Assembly (NCBI RefSeq): GCF_041200175.1
Contig: NZ_CP165727.1
Coordinates: 3,013,501-3,077,500 of the forward strand
Source: Streptomyces sp. R33
GTDB taxonomy: Bacteria > Actinomycetota > Actinomycetes > Streptomycetales > Streptomycetaceae
Direction: 5' to 3'
Length of the DNA stretch: 64,000 bases
The translations under genes were made by a program, and so were the position numbers. The notes beneath the pieces are model-generated. The model had not been told where the DNA came from, did no database searches, and saw only the letters and a list, made by a program, of their open reading frames with translations. Shown piece after piece: positions 34,205 through 42,615 of this stretch. Within the stretch, counting starts at the first letter, position 1, and each line of letters starts with the position of its first letter.

Positions 34205-36364
34205 GTGAGCCTTGTGACCAACGCGGACGACGCCGACGCCAACGCCACCGGCTCGGAAACCACCGGAGCGGACGCCTCCGTAGCCCAAGCCTCCGGAGCC
34301 GACGCCTTCGAGCTCTACCGCGACGACTGGGGCATCCCCCATCTCCGCGCCGCCGACGCCCACCGCCTCGCCTATGCCCAGGGCCGCACCACCGCTCTCG
34401 ACCGCGCCTGGCAGCTGGAGGTCGAGCGCCACCGCGCCCAGGGCTCCAGCGCCGCCTTCCTCGGCCCGGAGTCCGTCGCCTGGGACGGCTTCGCCCGCCG
34501 GTCCCGGCTCGCCGACACCGCCCGCCGCTGCCACGAGGCGCTCGACCCCGACACCGCCGCCTGGGTCCGGGCGTACGTGGACGGCGTCAACGACGGCCTC
34601 GCCGAAGGCGCCGCCCGCGACGAGCGGTTCGCCCGCACCGGCCACACCCCCACCCCCTGGGAGCCCTGGGTCCCCCTCGCCATCTGGATCGCCACCCACA
34701 TCCTGTTCGCCGGCTTCGCCACCAAGCTGTGGCGCGAGCGCGTGGCCCGCGTCCTCGGCGACGAGGCCGTCACCCTCTTCGCCACCGACGGCCCCGGCAC
34801 CGCCGGCAGCAACGGCTGGCTGGTCCCCGGAGACCGGACCGCCACCGGCTCGGCGATCATCGCGGGCGACCCGCACCGGTTCATCGAGGACCCGGGCGTG
34901 TACCAGCAGATACGGCTCTCCTGCCCCGAGTACGACGTCCTCGGCCTGGCCGTCCCCGGCATCCCCGGCCTCGGCCACTTCGGGCACACCGGCAGCGCCG
35001 CCTGGGCGATCACCAACGCCATGTCCGACTACCAGGACCTGTACGCCGAGCAGCTCCGCACCGCCCCCGGCGACCCCGACGCGATCGAGGCCCTCGGCCC
35101 CGACGGCGCATGGGAGCCCGTCGCCCGGCACATCGAGACCATCACCGTCGCCGGCGCCGACCCGGTGGAGGTCGAGGTCCTGGAGACCGCCCGCGGCCCC
35201 GTCATCATCCGGGACGAGACGGACGGCGGCGGCCAGACCCTCGCCCTGCGCTACCCGCCCCGCGTCCGCCGCGACCTCGGCTTCGCCGTCCTCCCCGCCC
35301 TGCTGCGCGCCCGTACCGTCGCCGACATCGACCGCGCCTTCGACGGCTGGGCCGAGCCCGTCAACGTCGTCCACGCCGCCGACACCGAGGGCGGCCTGCT
35401 GCACCGCGTCGCCGGCGCGGTCCCGCTGCGCCACCGGGCCAACCGGCTGCGCCCGGTGCCCGCCTGGGACCCGCAGTACGCCTGGCAGGGCTGGGCCGAG
35501 ACCCCCGCCGAGCCCGTGCAGGGCTTCGCGGTCATGGCCAACGCGCGCGGGATCGCCTCGCCGCTCGGCGTGGAGTTCGCGCCCCCGCACCGCGCCAACC
35601 GGATCCGCGAGCTGCTCTCCGGCTCCACGGACTGGACCCCGGGGGCGATGGCCGACGTACACCGGGACACCCGCCTGGCCTCCGCCGAGCCGCTGCTGGC
35701 CCTGCTGCCCGGCCTCGACGGCCTCTCCCCCGAGGCCGCCGCGCTGCGCACCCGGCTGCTCGCCTGGGACCGCCACATGGCGGCCGGGAGCACCGACGCG
35801 ACCGTCTTCTCGGCCTTCCGGACCGCGACCGTACGCAGCTTCGCCGCCGACCCCGTCTTCGCCGCACTGGCCGACGCCCCCTGCGGCCCAGAGGTGTTCC
35901 ACCCCTGGCTGTACCTGCTCCCGAAGATCGGCTACGCCCTCGAAGGCCTGCTGACCACCACCCTCCTCCCCGGCCTCGACCGCGCGGCCCACGTCCGCGC
36001 CGCCCTGGAGGAGACGGCCGCCGCCGCCCGCCCCGACGCCCCCTGGTCGCAGGTCCACCGGCTGGCCCCCTGGTCGGCGCTGCCCGACCCGGAGGCCGAG
36101 TGGCCCGGCCTCGGCGGCGACCACGACTGCGTCAACGCCACCTCCACCGTTCCCGGGTTCACCGATCTCACCGCCCGTGCATCCTCGGCCCGTTACGTCT
36201 GGGACCTGGCCCGCCGCGAGGACAGCCTCTGGGTGGTCCCGCTCGGCGCGGACGGCGTCACCGGCTCACCCCACCACCGCGACCAGCTGCCGCTCTGGGC
36301 GCAGTGCGAACTCGTCCCCGTCGTCACCGACTGGACCCGCCTCACGAAGGAAACCTCCAGATGA
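34205..36364 (+). CDS. Penicillin-amidase-family Ntn-hydrolase acylase, iron-regulated
   Basis: A 719-aa precursor of the penicillin G acylase/AHL acylase family. The alpha region runs to about residue 200, where GTAGSNGWLVPGDRTATG gives the N-terminal nucleophile Ser of the beta chain (about Ser202), exposed by autocleavage. AIIAGDPHRFIEDPGVYQQIRL, IPGLGHFGHTGSAAWAITNAMSDYQDLY and the later DCVNATS segment are family landmarks. There is no signal peptide, unlike periplasmic acylases, so it is predicted cytosolic. GTG at 34205 follows GGGGG at 6 nt; ATG at 34199 is an alternative. It shares an iron box with the SIP gene and overlaps the next gene by ATGA. A siderophore acyl-chain hydrolase (PvdQ-like role) is plausible. 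Confidence 0.88.
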   Translation: MSLVTNADDADANATGSETTGADASVAQASGADAFELYRDDWGIPHLRAADAHRLAYAQGRTTALDRAWQLEVERHRAQGSSAAFLGPESVAWDGFARRSRLADTARRCHEALDPDTAAWVRAYVDGVNDGLAEGAARDERFARTGHTPTPWEPWVPLAIWIATHILFAGFATKLWRERVARVLGDEAVTLFATDGPGTAGSNGWLVPGDRTATGSAIIAGDPHRFIEDPGVYQQIRLSCPEYDVLGLAVPGIPGLGHFGHTGSAAWAITNAMSDYQDLYAEQLRTAPGDPDAIEALGPDGAWEPVARHIETITVAGADPVEVEVLETARGPVIIRDETDGGGQTLALRYPPRVRRDLGFAVLPALLRARTVADIDRAFDGWAEPVNVVHAADTEGGLLHRVAGAVPLRHRANRLRPVPAWDPQYAWQGWAETPAEPVQGFAVMANARGIASPLGVEFAPPHRANRIRELLSGSTDWTPGAMADVHRDTRLASAEPLLALLPGLDGLSPEAAALRTRLLAWDRHMAAGSTDATVFSAFRTATVRSFAADPVFAALADAPCGPEVFHPWLYLLPKIGYALEGLLTTTLLPGLDRAAHVRAALEETAAAARPDAPWSQVHRLAPWSALPDPEAEWPGLGGDHDCVNATSTVPGFTDLTARASSARYVWDLARREDSLWVVPLGADGVTGSPHHRDQLPLWAQCELVPVVTDWTRLTKETSR

Positions 36365-36951
36365 CCACCTCCACCCGCCGGCCGGTGCACACCCAGCTCG
36401 TCGAGGGCTTCGGCACCGTCACCATCACCCCCGTCGACCCCGCCGGGGACTCGGCCCTGATCCACGGCTGGGTCACCGAAGAGCGCGCCGCTTTCTGGGG
36501 CATGCGCGAGGCCAGCCGCGAGCTGGTCCAGGAGATCTACGAGGACGTCGACAGACGGACCACGCACCACGCGTTCATCGTCAGCCGCGACGGCGAGCCG
36601 GTCGGGCTCTTCCAGACGTACGACTGCGCCGAGGACCGCGTCAGCGAGTGCTACGAGGTCCAGCCGGGCGACACCGGCGTGCACCTGCTGATCGGTCCCG
36701 CCCGGGGGACGGCCCAGCAGGGCTTCAGCTCGGCCCTGATGACGGCCTTCATGGGGTTCGTCTGGTCCGACGGCCGCACCCGCCGCGTGGTCGCCGAGCC
36801 GGACGCCCGCAACGAGAAGGCCATCGCCCGCCTCGAGCGCACCGGCTTCGTGATCGGCCCGGAGGTCGAGCTCCCGGAGATCGATCTGCCCGAGGTCCAC
36901 CTGCCGGCCAAGCGGGCCCGCCTCGCCTTCCTCCGCCCCGAGGCAAACTGA
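36361..36951 (+). CDS. IucB/MbtK-type siderophore N-acyltransferase (GNAT)
   Basis: A 196-aa acyltransferase. HHAFIVSRDGEPVGLFQTYDCAEDRVSECYEVQPGDTGVHLLIGPARG, ALMTAFMGFVWSDGRTRRVVAEPDARNEKAIARLERTGFV and ELPEIDLPEVHLPAKRARLAFLRPE match the siderophore-biosynthesis acetyltransferase family (IucB, DesC, MbtK) that acylates hydroxylamines such as N-hydroxylysine or N-hydroxycadaverine. The ATG at 36361 overlaps the acylase stop (ATGA), so the genes are translationally coupled. No siderophore synthetase or hydroxylase is nearby, so the acceptor is unclear. Confidence 0.85.
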   Translation: MTTSTRRPVHTQLVEGFGTVTITPVDPAGDSALIHGWVTEERAAFWGMREASRELVQEIYEDVDRRTTHHAFIVSRDGEPVGLFQTYDCAEDRVSECYEVQPGDTGVHLLIGPARGTAQQGFSSALMTAFMGFVWSDGRTRRVVAEPDARNEKAIARLERTGFVIGPEVELPEIDLPEVHLPAKRARLAFLRPEAN

Positions 36952-36991
36952 CCGTTCCGATTGACCGTGTGATTCCGGCCACGCCAGACTG

Positions 36992-38851
36992 ATGCCCACT
37001 CAAAGCATCGGCGCTGGGGGGAAATTGACCAGCCAGGATTTGCACATCGGGCCGGATGCGGCAGCAGACCGGTACCGGCTGCTCCGGTCGATCGGGCGCG
37101 GCGGGGAGGCCGTCCTCTATCTCGCGGAGATCGAGCTCGCGGGCGGCAGCGAACCGGTGGTCGTCAAGGTGCTCGACTCCAAGACGACCATCACTCCCGA
37201 CGAGTTCGACCGGATCAGCCGCAAGTGGAACGAGCAGGCCGAGCTCCTGCGCTTCGTGCACCGCCCGGGCGTCGTCGGCGTCCGGGAGCACTTCGAGGGG
37301 CCGCCGATCCACCGGTCGGGGGAGTCCGGGACGCTGACCGGCCGGGCCCTCGTCCTCGTGATGAACCACGTCGACGGGCTCGACCTGCGCGACTGGCGCG
37401 CCGAACGGAACCTCGCCACCTCCGCCGAGCGGCGCGAGGTGATGCGGACGCTGGAGCAGCTGGCCGACGTCCTGGACTGGCTGCACTCCGGGAAGGCCAC
37501 CCCGTCCGGGCGCCAGGTGATCCACGGTGACCTGTCACCGGGCAATGTGATGGTGGACGGTCATGGACAGGCCACCCTGGTGGACTTCGGGCTCAGCAAG
37601 CTGACCGCGGACCACCAGACGGCGGAGGTGTGGTTCACGCCGGGGTACGCGGCTCCCGAGGTCTTCGACGGCAAGCGCACCCCGGCGGCGGACCGCTACG
37701 CCTTCGGGGCGATCGCGTACTTCCTGCTGAGCGGCGAGTCCCCGCCCAACTCCCCGGAGCAGCTGGCCCGGGCGATGGCGGCGCTGCCGCAGATCGCGGC
37801 GCTGGACGCCGAGCGGCGCGCCCGGATCACCGCCGTCTACGCGGGCGATCCGGTGCAGCGGCCCGCCAGTCTGGCCGGCTGGATGAAGGACGTACGGCAC
37901 GCGGTCGTGTCCACGACCTCCTCGACCTCGCAGCGGGCGGTGCAGGACGCGGTCCCGGCGCCGGTTCCGTCGAAGCCGGTGGTGCCTCCGCAGCCGGTGG
38001 GCCCGCCGCCGGTCCAGACGCCGGTCGCCGCTCCCGTCCCTTCACCGCCCCCGCCGGCCCAGGACGCCCGGCCGCAGCCGCAGCCACAACCCCCGTTGCA
38101 GCCCCGGCCGGAGCACGTGCCCGCCGGGTACGGACCGACGTACCCGCTGCACGAGTCCCCGCCTCCGGGGTCCGCCGCGCCGAAGCGGCGGCGGGCCGGG
38201 CTCGTCCTGGGCTCGGTGGCCGCCGTCCTGGTCATCGCGGCGCTCTGCGTGCTCGGCGTACGGCTGCTGGACAAGGACAAGGGCGGTGCCCAGGCCTCGG
38301 ACGGCAAGGGCGGCAGCTCCGCCTCCGAAGCGGCCGTACCGGAGGAGGAATCCCCGACACCCACTCCCTCACCGAGCGAGAGCGAGAGCGGCAGTCCGGA
38401 CACGGCGGCGACACCCGACCCCACCGCCAGTGGTACCCAGCCGGGCGGCGTCGCGGCGGACATCAAGGCCGCCGACCTGACGCAGCTGACGCCCATCGCG
38501 GGACTGGGCAACTTCACCGTCGGAGCCGCGAAGATCAACACCAAGCAGTACGGGGCGGCCTTCATCGCGAACCCCGACTGCAACGACGAGGCGATCACCG
38601 AGTTCGACCTCAACCGCGAGTGGAAGCACCTGGAGTTCACCGCCGGGATCGACGACGGCTCCACGCACGCGAAGGGACGCGTCAGCATCTCCCTCGACGG
38701 GAAGCCCGCGGCCTTCTCCGAGCTCGTCGAACTCGGCAAGCCGGCGACGAAGTCGGTGGACGTGACCGATGCCCTGCGGCTGCGCGTCAAGGTGGACATG
38801 GGCTGCGACAACGGCACCGTCGTCATCGCCGCCCCGCAGCTCACCCGCTGA
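36992..38851 (+). CDS. Membrane Ser/Thr protein kinase with extracellular NPCBM-like domain
   Basis: A 619-aa Hanks-type kinase. The kinase domain is at about residues 25-290: Gly loop SIGRGGEAVLY, Lys in PVVVKVLD, catalytic loop VIHGDLSPGNVMV, LVDFGLSK and the TPGYAAPEVF activation end. The HRD motif is HGD, so it is a non-RD kinase, but the catalytic Asp is kept. A Pro/Gln-rich linker (310-400) and one TM (AGLVLGSVAAVLVIAALCVLGV) follow. An acidic Ser/Thr/Pro stalk then leads to a C-terminal beta domain (LTPIAGLGNFTVGAAKINTKQYG...) resembling NPCBM carbohydrate-binding folds. It probably senses something outside, perhaps a glycan. It is convergent with gatB. Confidence 0.88.
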   Translation: MPTQSIGAGGKLTSQDLHIGPDAAADRYRLLRSIGRGGEAVLYLAEIELAGGSEPVVVKVLDSKTTITPDEFDRISRKWNEQAELLRFVHRPGVVGVREHFEGPPIHRSGESGTLTGRALVLVMNHVDGLDLRDWRAERNLATSAERREVMRTLEQLADVLDWLHSGKATPSGRQVIHGDLSPGNVMVDGHGQATLVDFGLSKLTADHQTAEVWFTPGYAAPEVFDGKRTPAADRYAFGAIAYFLLSGESPPNSPEQLARAMAALPQIAALDAERRARITAVYAGDPVQRPASLAGWMKDVRHAVVSTTSSTSQRAVQDAVPAPVPSKPVVPPQPVGPPPVQTPVAAPVPSPPPPAQDARPQPQPQPPLQPRPEHVPAGYGPTYPLHESPPPGSAAPKRRRAGLVLGSVAAVLVIAALCVLGVRLLDKDKGGAQASDGKGGSSASEAAVPEEESPTPTPSPSESESGSPDTAATPDPTASGTQPGGVAADIKAADLTQLTPIAGLGNFTVGAAKINTKQYGAAFIANPDCNDEAITEFDLNREWKHLEFTAGIDDGSTHAKGRVSISLDGKPAAFSELVELGKPATKSVDVTDALRLRVKVDMGCDNGTVVIAAPQLTR

Positions 38852-38872
38852 GCCGAACGGCTCGGGACGCAC

Positions 38873-38907
38873 GGCGGCCCCGCACCGGAGACCGGTGCGG
38901 GGCCGCC
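38873..38907. terminator. Bidirectional terminator between kinase gene and gatB
   Basis: Perfect 16-bp arms at 38873-38888 and 38892-38907 with a 3-nt loop (AGA), between convergent stops. Confidence 0.8.
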
Positions 38908-38925
38908 GCCGTACGCAGGGTGCTG

Positions 38926-40434
38926 CTACTCGGAGACGCCCAGGCGCTCCAGGATGAGCTCCTTGACGCGGGCCGCGTCGGCCTGGCCGCGGGTCGTCTT
39001 CATGACCGCGCCGACCAGCGCGCCGACGGCGGCGATCTTGCCGCCGCGGATCTTGTCGGCGATGGCCGCGTTGCCCGCGATGGCCTCGTCCACGGCCGCG
39101 CCGAGCGCGCCCTCGTCCGAGACGACCTTCAGGCCGCGCTTCTCGACGACCTCGTCCGGGGTGCCCTCGCCGGCGAGGACGCCCTCGAGGACCTGGCGGG
39201 CCAGCTTGTCGTTCAGCTCGCCGGCCGCGACCAGGGCCGCGACGCGCGCGACCTGGGCCGGGGTGATCGGCAGCTCGTCGACGACGACGCCCTGCTCGTT
39301 GGCGTTGCGGGCCAGCTCGCCCATCCACCACTTGCGGGCCGCCGTCGAGTCGGCGCCGGCCTCGATGGTGGCGACGATGGAGTCCACCGCGCCCGCGTTG
39401 AGGATCGACTGCATGTCGTGCTCGTTCACGCCCCACTCCTCGCGGAGCCGGTTGCGGCGCACGCGCGGCATCTCGGGCAGACCGGCGCGCAGCTCCTCGA
39501 CCCAGTCGCGGGCCGGGGCGACGGGGACCAGGTCGGGCTCCGGGAAGTACCGGTAGTCCTCGGCGTTGTCCTTGATGCGGCCGGCCGTGGTGGAGCCGTC
39601 CTCCTCGTGGAAGTGCCGGGTCTCCTGCACGATCGTGCCGCCGGACGAGAGCACCGCCGCGTGGCGCTGGATCTCGAAGCGGGCCGCGCGCTCGACGGAG
39701 CGCAGCGAGTTGACGTTCTTCGTCTCGCTGCGGGTGCCGAACTCGGACTCGGGGGTCGGGCGCAGCGACAGGTTCACGTCGCAGCGCATCTGGCCCTTGT
39801 CCATCCGGGCCTCGGAGACGCCGAGCGCCTTGATGACCTCGCGCAGCTCGGCCACGTACGCCTTGGCGACCTCGGGGGCCCGCTCGCCCGCGCCCTCGAT
39901 CGGCTTGGTGACGATCTCGATGAGCGGGATGCCGGCGCGGTTGTAGTCCAGCAGGGAGTGGGACGCGCCGTGGATACGGCCGGTGGCACCGCCGACGTGC
40001 AGCGACTTGCCGGTGTCCTCCTCCATGTGGGCGCGCTCGATCTCCACGCGGAAGATCTCGCCGTCCTCCAGCTGCACGTCGAGGTAGCCGTTGAAGGCGA
40101 TCGGCTCGTCGTACTGGGAGGTCTGGAAGTTCTTCGGCATGTCCGGATAGAAGTAGTTCTTCCGGGCGAAGCGGCACCATTCGGCGATCTCGCAGTTCAG
40201 CGCGAGGCCGATCTTGATGGCCGACTCGACGCCGATCGCGTTGACGACGGGCAGCGAGCCGGGCAGACCGAGGCAGGTGGGGCAGGTCTGCGAGTTGGGC
40301 TCGGCACCCAGCTCGGTCGAGCAGCCGCAGAACATCTTGGTCTTGGTGCCGAGCTCGACATGGACCTCGAGGCCCATGACGGGGTCGTACGACGCGAGGG
40401 CGTCCTCGTACGACAGCAGTTCGGTGACGGTCAC
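38926..40434 (-). CDS. gatB: Asp-tRNA(Asn)/Glu-tRNA(Gln) amidotransferase subunit B
   Basis: A 502-aa tRNA-dependent kinase subunit of GatCAB that phosphorylates Glu-tRNA(Gln) or Asp-tRNA(Asn) before amidation. [21 protein letters not shown] with TCPTCLG supplies the four zinc-binding cysteines. [47 protein letters not shown] and the C-terminal YqeY-like tail ([36 protein letters not shown]) are complete. GTG at 40434 follows GAGGGAAG at 7 nt. It lies 15 bp after the 81-aa gene, as the last gene of the gat operon. Confidence 0.97.
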   Translation of the reverse strand: MTVTELLSYEDALASYDPVMGLEVHVELGTKTKMFCGCSTELGAEPNSQTCPTCLGLPGSLPVVNAIGVESAIKIGLALNCEIAEWCRFARKNYFYPDMPKNFQTSQYDEPIAFNGYLDVQLEDGEIFRVEIERAHMEEDTGKSLHVGGATGRIHGASHSLLDYNRAGIPLIEIVTKPIEGAGERAPEVAKAYVAELREVIKALGVSEARMDKGQMRCDVNLSLRPTPESEFGTRSETKNVNSLRSVERAARFEIQRHAAVLSSGGTIVQETRHFHEEDGSTTAGRIKDNAEDYRYFPEPDLVPVAPARDWVEELRAGLPEMPRVRRNRLREEWGVNEHDMQSILNAGAVDSIVATIEAGADSTAARKWWMGELARNANEQGVVVDELPITPAQVARVAALVAAGELNDKLARQVLEGVLAGEGTPDEVVEKRGLKVVSDEGALGAAVDEAIAGNAAIADKIRGGKIAAVGALVGAVMKTTRGQADAARVKELILERLGVSE

Positions 40435-40449
40435 AGTGAAACTTCCCTC

Positions 40450-40695
40450 TCAGCCCAGCAGAACGTCGTCGTCGCCGAGGCGCTTCAGCTCGCGGTACAG
40501 GATCGCGAGGCCGGTGACGATGGCGGCGGCGGACACAACGGCGTCGACCAGCTTCAGCATGTCGTTCTCGGTGCGGGCCTTGCGGGCCTGCTTGATCACG
40601 CTGATGGCACCGAACGCGGTGGTGCCGATCGACAGGTACGTACCGGACTTGGACTTCTTGAAGCCCTTGGCCTTGGACAGCGCACTCGAACTCAC
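40450..40695 (-). CDS. Small membrane-associated protein of 81 aa inside the gat operon
   Basis: The GTG start at 40695 overlaps the gatA stop (GTGA). The protein begins [46 protein letters not shown] and has one hydrophobic stretch, [19 protein letters not shown]. It has a basic N-terminus and no recognised domain. Insertion between gatA and gatB with overlap implies tight co-expression with the tRNA amidotransferase, and I recall the same small gene in other Streptomyces gat operons. Function unknown. Confidence 0.78.
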   Translation of the reverse strand: MSSSALSKAKGFKKSKSGTYLSIGTTAFGAISVIKQARKARTENDMLKLVDAVVSAAAIVTGLAILYRELKRLGDDDVLLG

Positions 40696-42188
40696 AGCGA
40701 CGGAGCCTCCTCAAGCAGCGGGTGACCCCAGCGCTCGACGAAGGCTGCCTCCACGGCGGCGCCGACCTTGTACAGCCGGTCGTCCTTCATCGCCGGGGCG
40801 ATGATCTGCAGCCCGACCGGCAGGCCGTCCTCCGGCGCCAGGCCGCACGGGAGCGACATGGCGGCGTTGCCGGCCAGGTTGGTCGGGATGGTGCACAGGT
40901 CCGCGAGGTACATCGCCAGCGGGTCGTCGGTGCGCTCACCGATCGCGAAGGCGGTGGTCGGGGTCGTCGGGGAGACGATCACGTCGACCTGCTCGAAGGA
41001 CTTCTCGAAGTCCTTGGTGATGAGCGTGCGGACCTTCTGGGCGGAGCCGTAGTACGCGTCGTAGTAGCCGGAGCTCAGCGCGTACGTACCGAGGATGATG
41101 CGGCGCTTGACCTCGTCGCCGAAGCCGGCTTCGCGGGTGAGCGCGGTGACGTCCTCGGCGGACTTGGTGCCGTCGTCGCCGACGCGCAGGCCGTAGCGCA
41201 TCGCGTCGAAGCGGGCCAGGTTCGAGGAGCACTCGGACGGCGCGATCAGGTAGTACGCGGCCATCGCGAGGTCGAAGGAGGGGCAGTCCAGCTCGACGAT
41301 CTCGGCGCCCAGCTCCTTGAGGAGCTCGACGGACTCGTTGAAGCGCTGGACGACGCCGGCCTGGTAGCCCTCGCCGGCGAACTGCTTGACGACACCGATG
41401 CGCATGCCGGCGACCGAGCCGTTGCGGGCCGCCTCGACGACCGGCGGGACCGGGGCGTCGATGGAGGTGGAGTCCATCGGGTCGTGGCCGGCGATGACCT
41501 CGTGGAGGAGCGCCGCGTCCAGGACCGTACGGGCGCAGGGCCCGCCCTGGTCGAGGGAGGAGGAGAAGGCGACCATGCCGTAGCGGGAGACGCCGCCGTA
41601 GGTGGGCTTCACGCCGACCGTGCCCGTGACGGACGCGGGCTGGCGGATGGAGCCGCCGGTGTCCGTGCCGATCGCGAGGGGGGCCTGGAAGGCGGCCAGC
41701 GCGGCCGCGGAGCCGCCGCCGGAGCCGCCGGGGATGCGGGTGAGGTCCCAGGGGTTGCCGGTGGGGCCGTAGGCGCTGTTCTCGGTGGAGGACCCCATGG
41801 CGAACTCGTCCATGTTGGTCTTGCCGAGGATGACGACGTCGGCTTCCTTGAGCTTGCGCGTCAGGGTGGCGTCGTACGGCGGGATCCAGCCTTCGAGGAT
41901 CTTCGAACCGACGGTGGTCGGGACCCCGACGGTGGTGAAGATGTCCTTGAGGGCGAGCGGGACGCCGGCCAGCGGGCCGAGCTTCTCGCCGCGCTCGCGC
42001 TTGGCGTCGACGGCGCGCGCCTGGGCGAGGGCGCCCTCGCGGTCGACGTGCAGGAAGGCGTGGACCTTCTCGTCGGTCGCGTCGATGCGGGCCAGGTGGG
42101 CCTCGGTGACCTCGACGGCCGTGAGCTCGCCGGAGGCGATCTTCTCGGCGGTCTCGGCGGCCGTGAGCTTGATGATCTGGTCAGTCAT
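40692..42188 (-). CDS. gatA: Asp-tRNA(Asn)/Glu-tRNA(Gln) amidotransferase subunit A
   Basis: A 498-aa amidase-signature enzyme. It hydrolyses glutamine and channels ammonia to GatB. The Ser-cisSer-Lys triad is visible: Lys in [10 protein letters not shown], and both serines in [48 protein letters not shown] and the C-terminal [29 protein letters not shown] are typical. ATG at 42188 lies 5 bp downstream of the gatC stop, and the gene end overlaps the 81-aa gene, so it is the second gene of the gatCA-81aa-gatB operon. Confidence 0.97.
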   Translation of the reverse strand: MTDQIIKLTAAETAEKIASGELTAVEVTEAHLARIDATDEKVHAFLHVDREGALAQARAVDAKRERGEKLGPLAGVPLALKDIFTTVGVPTTVGSKILEGWIPPYDATLTRKLKEADVVILGKTNMDEFAMGSSTENSAYGPTGNPWDLTRIPGGSGGGSAAALAAFQAPLAIGTDTGGSIRQPASVTGTVGVKPTYGGVSRYGMVAFSSSLDQGGPCARTVLDAALLHEVIAGHDPMDSTSIDAPVPPVVEAARNGSVAGMRIGVVKQFAGEGYQAGVVQRFNESVELLKELGAEIVELDCPSFDLAMAAYYLIAPSECSSNLARFDAMRYGLRVGDDGTKSAEDVTALTREAGFGDEVKRRIILGTYALSSGYYDAYYGSAQKVRTLITKDFEKSFEQVDVIVSPTTPTTAFAIGERTDDPLAMYLADLCTIPTNLAGNAAMSLPCGLAPEDGLPVGLQIIAPAMKDDRLYKVGAAVEAAFVERWGHPLLEEAPSL

Positions 42189-42193
42189 GGTTG

Positions 42194-42490
42194 TTAGTCC
42201 TCCCCCAGGATCTGCGGCACCTTGAAACGCTGCTGCTCCTGGGCGGGAGCGCCGGAAAGCGCCTGCTCGGGGGTGAGCGACGGTCGGACCTCGTCCGCGC
42301 GCATGACGTTCGTCAGCGGCAGCGGGTGGGAGGTCGGCGGGACGTCTTGGTCGGCGACCTCGGAAACGCGGGCGACCGCGCCGATGATGTCGTCGAGCTG
42401 TCCGGCGAAGTGGTCCAGCTCTTCGGCCTTGAGCTCCAGACGTGCCAGCCGAGCGAGGTGGGCAACCTCCTCGCGCGTGATGCCAGGCAT
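42194..42490 (-). CDS. gatC: Asp-tRNA(Asn)/Glu-tRNA(Gln) amidotransferase subunit C
   Basis: A 98-aa structural subunit of Gat[21 protein letters not shown], then [41 protein letters not shown], the segment that threads between GatA and GatB. Length is normal for the family. ATG at 42490. It is the first gene of the operon. A -10-like TAGGAT is visible on the minus strand about 50 nt upstream. Confidence 0.95.
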   Translation of the reverse strand: MPGITREEVAHLARLARLELKAEELDHFAGQLDDIIGAVARVSEVADQDVPPTSHPLPLTNVMRADEVRPSLTPEQALSGAPAQEQQRFKVPQILGED

Positions 42491-42615
42491 GCAGCGATCC
42501 TCTGGGGGTGGTGAGTGTGTAGTTTCGTGCCCAATCCTATGGGGCCGGGCGCCGGACCCACGAAACCGTTTCCCACCAGAGGTCCCTGCGGGCCCGGCCC
42601 CGGCTGCCGCGCCGG

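Noticed and set aside
23000..36000. A secondary-metabolite gene cluster suggested by the LAL regulator, MMPL exporter and acyltransferases
   Set aside because: No PKS, NRPS, terpene, RiPP or siderophore synthetase gene is present; the genes are mostly single housekeeping or stress functions.
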